DNA from: an uncultured Bacilli bacterium
GTDB taxonomy: Bacteria > Bacillota_I > Bacilli_A > RF39 > UBA660
Direction: 5' to 3'
Assembly: GCA_947631365.1 (NCBI GenBank)
Contig: CANRLB010000034.1
Span: 1 to 11,059, forward strand
Length of the DNA: 11,059 nt
This document shows positions 1 to 6,700 of this stretch, piece after piece (position 1 is the stretch's first letter; every line of letters starts with the position of its first letter). A program made the translations under genes and the position numbers. Under the pieces are notes generated by a model. It had not been told where the DNA came from. It searched no databases and saw only the letters and a list, made by a program, of their open reading frames with translations.

Positions 1-123
1 TTCTTTTTCTTCTGGTATACTATTATCCATTTCATATGAATAACTTTTATTCCATGTTATTATTACGAGTGACATTACTATTACTACTATTAACATTACT
101 TTATTCTTTTTATTCTCTTTCAT
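1..123 (-). CDS. Small membrane-anchored or secreted protein, N-terminal part only (cut by window edge)
   Basis: The reverse strand has an ATG at 121-123 followed by 41 open codons that run off the window. A good ribosome binding site, AAGGAG (plus-strand 131-136), lies 7 nt upstream. The product starts with a lysine-rich stretch (residues 2-8), then about 16 hydrophobic residues (roughly 9-24, rich in V, I, L and M). A polar, acidic segment follows (around 31-41). This is either a signal peptide or a single N-terminal transmembrane anchor with the rest of the protein outside. No lipobox cysteine is seen. The family cannot be recognised from this fragment. The gene faces away from the XRE regulator gene at 236-472 and shares its control region, with three operators around its promoter, so it is very likely that regulator's target. 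The function is unknown. Confidence 0.75.
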   Translation of the reverse strand, partial: MKENKKNKVMLIVVIVMSLVIITWNKSYSYEMDNSIPEEKE

Positions 124-137
124 AGATATACTCCTTG

Positions 138-154
138 TATACGTTATACGTATA
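138..154. promoter_or_regulatory. Operator 1 of three, inverted repeat for the XRE regulator
   Basis: The sequence is TATACGTTATACGTATA: perfect 6-bp arms TATACG/CGTATA around a 5-nt centre. It lies just downstream of the expected start of the membrane-protein transcript and directly upstream of that gene's ribosome binding site. It shares the pattern TATACGTTNTNCGNATA with the sites at 169 and 194. That the neighbouring XRE protein binds it is inferred from position and symmetry. Confidence 0.8.
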
Positions 155-164
155 TTGTAATTAA

Positions 165-193
165 ATTATATACGTTGTACGCATAAAAGTCAA
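165..193 (-). promoter_or_regulatory. Near-consensus sigma-A promoter of the membrane-protein gene
   Basis: Read on the minus strand there is TTGACT (plus 188-193) as -35, exactly 17 nt, then a perfect TATAAT (plus 165-170) as -10. Transcription should start near 158, giving a leader of about 35 nt before the ATG at 123. This is one of the best promoters in the window. Operator 2 lies within its spacer and -10 box, operator 3 touches the -35 box, and operator 1 lies just past the expected start. A strong promoter covered by repressor sites suggests a gene kept off until induced. Confidence 0.8.
169..185. promoter_or_regulatory. Operator 2 of three, inverted repeat inside the promoter
   Basis: The sequence is TATACGTTGTACGCATA: the same repeat with one mismatch in the right arm (CGCATA). 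It overlaps two bases of the minus-strand -10 box and fills most of the spacer, so a bound repressor would block RNA polymerase directly. It is centred 31 bp from operator 1 and 25 bp from operator 3. The imperfect arm may make it the weaker site. Confidence 0.75.
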
Positions 194-210
194 TATACGT
201 TTTCCGTATA
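194..210. promoter_or_regulatory. Operator 3 of three, inverted repeat nearest the regulator gene
   Basis: The sequence is TATACGTTTTCCGTATA: perfect 6-bp arms around a TTTTC centre. It abuts the minus-strand -35 box on one side and overlaps TATAAA (207-212) on the other. That TATAAA is the likeliest -10 of the regulator gene, though no good -35 goes with it. The placement would let this site repress both the membrane-protein gene and the regulator's own gene. Confidence 0.75.
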
Positions 211-235
211 AAATAAAATATATTTAGGTGATTTA

Positions 236-472
236 ATGAATATTAATAGATTAAAAGAAATAAGAGAAGATAAAGATTTATCACAAAAAGAAATTGCTAA
301 AATGTTAAAAGTTACTCAACCACAATATAGTAGATATGAACTAGGGGTAAATATTATACCTATTGAAAAATTAGATGCTTTAGCTGATTTCTATGATACT
401 AGTATAGATTATTTATTATATCGAACAGATGAAAGAAAACCTTATCCTAAATCAATTATGATGCAAAAATAA
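236..472 (+). CDS. XRE/Cro-family helix-turn-helix transcriptional regulator
   Basis: A 78-residue DNA-binding protein that is almost entirely one HTH_3 (Cro/CI-type) domain, residues about 4-61. The turn region SQKEIAKML (16-24) is followed by the recognition helix around TQPQYSRYE (27-35). The usual third part (IPIEKLDALADFYDTSIDYLL, in two pieces, 41-61) packs the domain and often supports dimerisation. The tail of about 17 residues is basic and has no sensor domain, so an inducer, if any, must act through another protein. The start is supported by AGGTGAT (226-232) just upstream. The three palindromes in the divergent control region fit dimer binding, and the likely role is repression of the gene at 1-123 plus autoregulation. 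A stand-alone phage-type repressor is possible, but no phage gene is seen nearby. Confidence 0.9.
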   Translation: MNINRLKEIREDKDLSQKEIAKMLKVTQPQYSRYELGVNIIPIEKLDALADFYDTSIDYLLYRTDERKPYPKSIMMQK

Positions 473-499
473 AGAGCATTGATTAATTCATTGCTCTTT
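471..499. terminator. Bidirectional terminator between the XRE gene and mutL
   Basis: AAAGAGCA (471-478) pairs with TGCTCTTT (492-499). After one T-T mismatch, three more pairs close a 5-nt TTAAT loop. T-runs follow on both strands: TTTT then ATTTTTT on plus, and TTTATTTTT on minus. The left arm begins inside the XRE stop codon. The right arm encodes the last codons of mutL, whose stop lies at 483-485 within the loop and inner stem. One hairpin therefore serves two converging genes. Confidence 0.8.
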
Positions 500-2198
500 T
501 AAACATTTTTTCTAAATCATAAATACTAAATTTAATTATAGTAGGTCTTCCATGAGGACAATTATAAGGATTATCACATTTAACTAAATTATTAAGTAAG
601 CCTTCTATTTCTAACATAGATATATGTTCATTTGCTTTAATTGCCATTTTACATGCTAAAGTAATTGCGACGTTTTCTCTAAATTTAATTGGATCAAAAT
701 TACTTTCTAAATTAATAATCAAATCAATTATTTTTCGAATACTTTCTTCTTCGTAACCTGTTTTAAGCCAAAAAGGATGGCTTTTTATAATGATGGTATT
801 AATACCAAATTCTTCCCAAATAAAGCCCATTTTTTCAAATATTTCATGATTCATTTTAAATTTTAAATAATCACTTTGAGATAATTCAATATTAATAGGA
901 ATTAATAAATTAGTAATAGTTATTTGTTCTTTTTTTAAATTATTTAAATAATTTTCATAATTGACACGTTCTTGAGCAGCATGTTGATCAAGTAAATAAA
1001 TACCATCTTCATTATCACAAACAATATATGTACCAAGACAAAGGCCAACGGGATGTAATATTAAACTTTTAAATTCTTCATTCTTAACTGGTTCTTTAAC
1101 ATCACCGAAATCAAAAGTTGTTTGATTACCTTCTATATCTTTATAATTATCAATAGGAACAAAACTATTTTTTATTTTATCGGCTTCTTCTTTAGATATT
1201 GCATCTGGTATTAATAAACTATCATATAGGGCATTTTTAATTGTTTCATAAAGTAAATTATATAAATTATTCATTTTACTTATTTTAACATCTTGTTTAG
1301 TTGGATGAATATTAACATCTACTAATGTGGGATCGACAAAAATATTAATAATAACAATTGGGTATTTTCCATCTGGTTTATAAGTATAATAAGCATCATT
1401 TATAGCTCTATTAATTTCATTATTTCTAACTATTCTTCCATTAATAATAGTAGTCATATGGCTTTTAGATGATTTTAATAATTCTGGTTTGCCAATAAAA
1501 CCATCAATTTCAAAATCATCAGATAAAGCATGGATTTGAAGCATTTTGCTAGAGGTATTAAGGCCATAAATTTCATGAATACTTTTAAGTAAATTACCAC
1601 TGCCACTAGTTTTAAATATTACTTTATCGTTATTTGTTAAAGTAAAAGAAATATTAGGTTTTGCTAAAGCTTCTTTTTCTAAAAAAGAAATTGTATTAGC
1701 AAGTTCTGTTGTATCACTTTTTAAATATTTTAATCTAGCAGGGGTATTATAAAATAAATTAGTAATAGTTATTTTAGTACCAATTCTAGCACTACTAGGT
1801 AATTTATCAATAAGATTGCCCCCTTTAATATGAATATGTGTCCCCACATCTTGCATACAAGTTTCTAAGATAACTTCTGAAACACTAGCAATTGATGGTA
1901 AAGCTTCACCTCGAAAACCTAAAGTATCAATAAAAAACAAATCATCATCTTTATATATTTTACTAGTTGCATGTCTTTGAAAAGCCATAATGGCATCATC
2001 TTCATCCATTCCAATACCATCATCAATAACTTCAATTAAATCTAAGCCACCTTTTTGTAAATTAACTTTAATATTAGAAGACTTGGCATCAATAGAATTT
2101 TCTACCAATTCTTTAACTACTGATGCACATTTTTCAACTACTTCCCCAGCGGCAATTTTATTGGCTAAATTTTCACTCATTACTTTTATAACACTCAT
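483..2198 (-). CDS. mutL: DNA mismatch repair protein MutL with endonuclease motifs
   Basis: MutL couples mismatch recognition by MutS to strand incision and removal. The 571-residue protein starts with a GHKL ATPase domain (about 1-330): KELVENSIDA with catalytic E30 and N34, DDGIGM (59-64), and GFRGEAL (94-100). After a short linker comes the C-terminal dimerisation/endonuclease domain. It carries the metal-site motif DQHAAQERVNYE (about 403-414, matching DQHA-x2-E-x4-E), ACKMAIKAN (about 515), CPHGRP (about 547) and a closing MFKR. This is the incising type found in bacteria without MutH. It is shorter than B. subtilis MutL (about 627), mainly in the linker. The clamp-binding segment that reads QEMIVP in Bacillus appears here as NLLIPI. 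The start follows AAAGGA, which overlaps the stop of the upstream GTPase gene 14 nt away, so the two are cotranscribed. No mutS is in the window. Confidence 0.97.
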   Translation of the reverse strand: MSVIKVMSENLANKIAAGEVVEKCASVVKELVENSIDAKSSNIKVNLQKGGLDLIEVIDDGIGMDEDDAIMAFQRHATSKIYKDDDLFFIDTLGFRGEALPSIASVSEVILETCMQDVGTHIHIKGGNLIDKLPSSARIGTKITITNLFYNTPARLKYLKSDTTELANTISFLEKEALAKPNISFTLTNNDKVIFKTSGSGNLLKSIHEIYGLNTSSKMLQIHALSDDFEIDGFIGKPELLKSSKSHMTTIINGRIVRNNEINRAINDAYYTYKPDGKYPIVIINIFVDPTLVDVNIHPTKQDVKISKMNNLYNLLYETIKNALYDSLLIPDAISKEEADKIKNSFVPIDNYKDIEGNQTTFDFGDVKEPVKNEEFKSLILHPVGLCLGTYIVCDNEDGIYLLDQHAAQERVNYENYLNNLKKEQITITNLLIPINIELSQSDYLKFKMNHEIFEKMGFIWEEFGINTIIIKSHPFWLKTGYEEESIRKIIDLIINLESNFDPIKFRENVAITLACKMAIKANEHISMLEIEGLLNNLVKCDNPYNCPHGRPTIIKFSIYDLEKMFKRAMN

Positions 2199-2212
2199 TT
2201 TTACTACATCCT

Positions 2213-3091
2213 TTATTTAATAATTGAATCTCTTAATTCTAGTTTTTCATTACTATTAATTACACATTTATTCTTAACAAAAATAAATCCCCCTGGTACT
2301 AAAATATCAGTTGGTCTAGTAATTTTATAGACAAATTCTAAATTTATATTTTCTTTACGACTTTTAATAATCACAAAATTATCTAAGTATAATGTAATAT
2401 TACCAACACCACTTAATTTTAGATTATTTAAAGACAAAATAAAATCAGGAGCTAATTTTTTTATATAAACATTAATTTTATCATAACTCACATTATTTTT
2501 AAAAGATAATCCTGGCGTATCATAAATAACTAAATTATCTTTTTTTAATTTAATAAAATCCAATGTTGTATTTTGATATTTGCTTGTTGTTAAATTAGCA
2601 TCTAATAAATTATTAATAAGCGTACTTTTACCAGCTCCAGTTTGTCCACAGATAATAACTTCTTGATAATAACTTATTAAATTTTTTAGATAATTTAAAT
2701 ACAGTTGATGTTTAGCACTAATAAAAATGACTTCTTCATTAATATGATAAATCTTTTTAATATTCTCTTCTAAATTTTCTAATTTTAAATTATTGGGAAT
2801 TAATTCACATTTATTTATAACTAATATTTTGGGATTATTAATTTCTTGATAACTTTTAAATAATTCATTATTTATACTAAGAATATCAGTTATAAAAATG
2901 GTAAATTTATTTAACTTATTAATTTTCTTAATAATTTTATTATTATCAAGATTATTTATTTTAATATTTTCATTATAATGAATAGTTTTAAAACATCTTT
3001 CACAATAAGGATTATTTATGGAAGGGGTATATCCTAGCATATCTTTTTTTTGATCTTGAAGAGTAATTCCACAGCCAATACATTTACTCAT
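2213..3091 (-). CDS. yqeH: YqeH-type circularly permuted GTPase, ribosome assembly
   Basis: YqeH proteins help assemble the 30S ribosomal subunit. A zinc finger opens the protein (C4, C7, C30, C33: CIGC...CERC). The GTPase motifs follow in permuted order: G4 NKCE (93-96), G5 SAK (125-127), G1 GQTGAGKS (149-156), G2 around TT (175-176), and G3 DTPG (191-194). This G4-G5-G1-G2-G3 order identifies the family. G4 normally ends in Asp (NKxD); here it is Glu. At 292 residues it is shorter than the B. subtilis protein (366), mostly at the C-terminus. I chose the ATG at 3089-3091. The GTG at 3098-3100 would add three residues but lies inside the Shine-Dalgarno. The start overlaps the end of yqeG by 8 nt, which suggests translational coupling, and mutL follows directly. 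Confidence 0.93.
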   Translation of the reverse strand: MSKCIGCGITLQDQKKDMLGYTPSINNPYCERCFKTIHYNENIKINNLDNNKIIKKINKLNKFTIFITDILSINNELFKSYQEINNPKILVINKCELIPNNLKLENLEENIKKIYHINEEVIFISAKHQLYLNYLKNLISYYQEVIICGQTGAGKSTLINNLLDANLTTSKYQNTTLDFIKLKKDNLVIYDTPGLSFKNNVSYDKINVYIKKLAPDFILSLNNLKLSGVGNITLYLDNFVIIKSRKENINLEFVYKITRPTDILVPGGFIFVKNKCVINSNEKLELRDSIIK

Positions 3092-3602
3092 AATATTCAC
3101 CTTTAAAAAGAATACCTTTTTTATTTAATTTTTTAATAATTTTTCTTTCAAATACTCGCATAAATCTTACATGAGCTGGTTCTTCTTCACTAATGGGATT
3201 AACTAAAATAGTTGTAAAATTCATTTTATTACCACCCCATATATCAGTAAGAAGGGAATCACCAATCATAGCGATATCATTATCTTTTAAATTATAGAGA
3301 TTTAAAATTTTTTTTAATTTTTTAGTTAATGGTTTTTTAGAGGAAAAAGAAGTATCTAAATTTAATTTTTCTTTAAAAGGGCGAAGACGATTTTTGTTAC
3401 TATTAGAAACTATAATAACGCGAAATGATTTTTCAAGTTCAAACATTTTTTCTCTTAATTTATCATCTGGATAATCTATTTCATAACTAGCTAGAGTATT
3501 ATTTAAATCAAAAAGTAAGCATTTAATACCTCTCTTTTTTAATTTTTTATAATCAATTGTATATATACTTTGAGCATATATATCAGGTACAAATATATCC
3601 AT
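3084..3602 (-). CDS. yqeG: YqeG family HAD-superfamily (IIIA) phosphatase
   Basis: A 172-residue HAD hydrolase of the YqeG/Gep4 group. Eukaryotic members (yeast Gep4 and plant homologues) are phosphatidylglycerophosphate phosphatases; that activity is a reasonable but unproven guess here. Motif I is FDLNNTL (31-37), with nucleophile D32 but Asn at position 34 where the family usually has Asp (DxDNT). Motif II is VSNSN with S66, motif III the lysine in SSKKP (89-90), and motif IV GDSLLTD with D115 and D120. There is no signal peptide or membrane segment. The C-terminal R/K-rich stretch (147-163) could contact membranes or nucleic acid. The length matches the family. The ATG at 3602 has only a weak upstream GAGTGAT. 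It is first in the unit yqeG-yqeH-mutL; yqeG next to yqeH is also the order in Bacillus. Confidence 0.9.
   Translation of the reverse strand: MDIFVPDIYAQSIYTIDYKKLKKRGIKCLLFDLNNTLASYEIDYPDDKLREKMFELEKSFRVIIVSNSNKNRLRPFKEKLNLDTSFSSKKPLTKKLKKILNLYNLKDNDIAMIGDSLLTDIWGGNKMNFTTILVNPISEEEPAHVRFMRVFERKIIKKLNKKGILFKGEYYE
3097..3104 (-). promoter_or_regulatory. Ribosome binding site that fixes the yqeH start
   Basis: The minus strand reads AAAGGTGA, then 5 nt, then ATG (3089-3091). It pairs well with the 16S 3' end and lies wholly inside the last codons of yqeG (Lys-Gly-Glu). The alternative GTG start is part of this element, so it is unlikely to be used. Ribosomes finishing yqeG would stop on top of this start region. 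Confidence 0.75.
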
Positions 3603-3634
3603 CTTATCACTCTTTTCTTTTAATTACTAACATA

Positions 3635-3640
3635 ATTATA
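3635..3640 (-). promoter_or_regulatory. Possible -10 box of the yqeG-yqeH-mutL unit
   Basis: The minus strand shows a perfect TATAAT (plus ATTATA, 3635-3640) about 33 nt before the yqeG ATG. It lies downstream of the polC terminator, where a promoter is expected. The sequence 17 nt further upstream (about TTCTTT) is a poor -35 and the whole stretch is very AT-rich, so chance matches are easy. The remaining bases of 3603-3695 show nothing else I can name. Confidence 0.4.
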
Positions 3641-3695
3641 TAATATAAAAATTAAAAAAAGAAGATTTAATATATTTTTTTAGTTATAATAAATA

Positions 3696-3743
3696 AAAAA
3701 AGAAATAATTAAAATTCAAAATGAAATTAATTATTTCTTTTTT
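3696..3743. terminator. Long A/T hairpin terminator after polC
   Basis: A perfect 17-bp inverted repeat: AAAAAAGAAATAATTAA at 3696-3712 pairs with its exact complement at 3727-3743. The 14-nt interval can form three more pairs (TTC/GAA). The stem begins 8 nt after the polC stop codon and, on the minus strand, ends in a T-run followed by ATTTATT. Each arm has only one G or C. It should end the dnaE-polC transcript and thus separate it from yqeG-yqeH-mutL. T-runs also exist on the other strand, but nothing there needs termination. Confidence 0.75.
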
Positions 3744-3750
3744 ATAATCA

Positions 3751-6700
3751 TTAAAATAAACTTAATTGAGCTGATTCAGGCATGGAATTAAAAACGCCAA
3801 GACTTCTTAACTTGTCCATAGTTGAGGCATTAACTTTACCACGTTCTTGAAAATCTTCTACACAGTAGAACGCTTTTTTATTTCTTTCTTCAACAATTTG
3901 ATTAGCAATAGCTCCCCCCAAACCTTCAAGAGCACTAAAAGGAGAAATTAAGGTTACTTTATCATCCGCAATAACATAATTTTTGGCTTCGCTTTTTTCA
4001 ATATCAATATTACCAAATTTAAATCCACGAGCAGTAGCTTCTAAAGCCAATTTCAATGTTTCTAATAATTCAGTTTCTCTACTAGTGGCTTCATAACCTT
4101 TACCGATTATTTCATTAATCCGCATTTTAATTGCATCATAACCTTTAACCATTGTTTCGATTTCAAAAATATCAAAACGAGTTGAGAAATAAGATGCATA
4201 ATATTCAGCAGGATAATGAACTTTAAAATAAGCAATACGAAAAGCACTCATAACATAAGCAGCAGCATGGGCTTTCGGGAACATATATTTTATTTTTTCG
4301 CATGAACCAATATACCAATCAGGAATACCCGCGGCAATCATCGTTTCTTTATGAGCTTTCCATCCTTCGGGATCTTTAGAGGCTTTACCTTTTCTAACAA
4401 ATTCCATAATTTTGAAAGCTTTTATTGGCTCCATCCCACATTGAATTAAGAAAACCATAATATCGTCACGACACCCAATAACATCTTTAAAAGGCACTAC
4501 TCCTTTTCTAATTAATTCTTGAGCATTACCAAGCCATACATCAGTTCCATGAGAAAGCCCTGATATTTTAATAAGTTCGCCAAAAGTGGTTGGTTTAGTA
4601 TCCCGAAGCATTCCGATAGTAAATGGTGTACCAAATTCAGGAACACCTAAAGTACCTGTATCATTCATTATTTGTTCTTTAGTTACCCCAAGTGGTTCAG
4701 GTGACAAAAACAAGCCCATTGTTTCTTTATCATCAAATGGTACTGTTTTAACATCAATTTTAGTTAAATCTTGTAACATACGAAGTTGTGTCGGATCAGT
4801 ATGACCTAAAATATCTAGTTTTAAAACATCTTGATCAATAGCGTGATAATCAAAATGAGTTGTTCGCCAAGAAGCATCGGTATTTTCAGCTGGATATTGA
4901 TAAGGAGTAAAATCATAAACATCCATATAACCAGGAATAACAACAATCCCTCCTGGATGTTGACCTGTTGTTCTTTTAACCCCTACACAACCCGCAGCAA
5001 GTCTTTCCATTTCGACTCCTCGCATCACAATATTCTTTTCTTCGCAATACCCTTTAACAAAGCCATAAGCAGTTTTTTCCGCAACTGTACCAATAGTTCC
5101 AGCCCGATATACATTATCTTCACCAAACAAAACTTTAGTATATTCATGAGCAGCAGCTTGATTTAAATCAGAGAAATTAAGGTCAATATCGGGAACTTTA
5201 TCAGCATTAAAACCAAGGAAAGTAGCAAATGGCATGTCTTCACCATCTTTAATCATTTTAGTACCACATTTAGGACAATCTTTATCGGGAAGATCAAAAC
5301 CAATACCATATTTTAAAGCTAAGTCTTCTCCATTTTCATCTTTAAAAATGGAATGTTTACATTTAGGACAACGATAATGACTTGGAAGAGGATTAACTTC
5401 AGTTATCCCCATCATTGTAGCTACAAATGATGAGCCAACTGAACCACGGGATCCAACCAAGAAACCATCATCATTACTCTTTTTAACTAATTTTTGAGCA
5501 ATTAAATAAATAACATCAAAGCCTCCGCCAATTATTCCTTTTAATTCTTGCTCTATGCGATCTTTAATATTATCAGGAAGTGGATCACCATACCAATCTT
5601 TAGCTTTGGTATAAACCATTTCTTCCACTATTTCTTTAGAATTTTCAATTCTTGGTGAAAAAGGCACACCACCAGTTTCAATAATAACTTCAACTATTTC
5701 ACAACGTGAAGCAATATTATTAGGATTTGTAACTACTATTTCTTTTGCTTTTTCTTCTCCTAAAAATGCAAAAGCATCAAGCATTTCTCTAGTTGTATAA
5801 AAATGCATATCAGGAGGAGTAATCCCTCTTTTATTTAAAGGATGAAGTTTACCATTAAATTTTTGATTGATAATAATATCACGATATATTTTATCTTCTC
5901 TTGTTAAATGATGAGCATCACTAGTAGCGCATACCATAACCCCAGCTTCTTCAGCAACTTTAACAATTCTTTTAATTTGAGTGTAAATATCCCCCATATT
6001 TTTAATTGAACTTGTTTCCATGTCACATAAAAATGAATATGCTTCTGGAGGTTGTACTTCAATATAATCATAAAATTGCATCATCTTTGCTAGTTCTTCA
6101 TCTTCTTTAGTAAAAGCTGAATTAAATATTTCTCCATTAACACAGCCACTTCCAAAAAGAAGTCCTTCACGATGAGAAATAAGTTCTTCCCTAGGTAATT
6201 TAGGTTGATCTCCTTTATATAAATACTTAGTATTAGCAAAACTTATTAACTTAAACAAATTTTTTAAACCAACTTTATTTTGAACTAAGACAGACATATG
6301 AAAAGGTCTTAAAAATTTAAGTAATTCATCTTTATTAATAGAGTTATATAACTTAGTGGTTGTTTCAATATTACGATTACTTAAAACTTTACACATTTTA
6401 TAAAAACCTATGGCAGTTCCTTCACTATCATAATCGGCCCGGTGATGAGCTGATTCATCCCAAGGAACTTCTAATTGTTTAACAAGAGTTGATAATTTAT
6501 GATTTTTCCACTCAGGATAAAGAGTTCTAGCCATACTCATAGTATCAATAACTGTATTTTTAAATTCCCCTAAATTATATTTATTCATGGAAGCACTAAC
6601 AAAACCAATATCAAATTTGGCATTATGAGCTACAAGAGGAGATGAACCAATAAACTCTAGAAATCTTTTGGTAACATTTTCTTCATTATCTTTGCCTTTA

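Noticed and set aside
236..472. Phage or integrative element remnant around the XRE gene
   Set aside because: The operator layout looks phage-like, but no integrase, recombination gene, attachment repeat or structural gene is seen, and mutL converges directly. The other side is cut by the window, so this stays open only there.
1990..2220. Plus-strand open frame of 76 codons opposite mutL
   Set aside because: It is antisense to the conserved MutL ATPase domain, serine/threonine-rich as expected of a mirror frame, and has no ribosome binding site or homologous look.
3098..3100. GTG as the start codon of yqeH (three residues longer)
   Set aside because: The GTG is part of the AAAGGTGA ribosome binding site. 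The ATG at 3089-3091 has proper spacing and the next residues begin the zinc finger as in the family.
3300..3340. Homopolymer T-run in yqeG as a possible phase-variation tract
   Set aside because: It encodes Lys-rich codons in an AT-rich gene, is only about 8 long, and the frame is intact. Such runs are expected at this base composition.
4586..5166. Two plus-strand open frames (72 and 111 codons) opposite polC
   Set aside because: Both lie antisense to the catalytic core of PolC, where higher GC makes stop codons rarer. Neither shows domain features or start signals.
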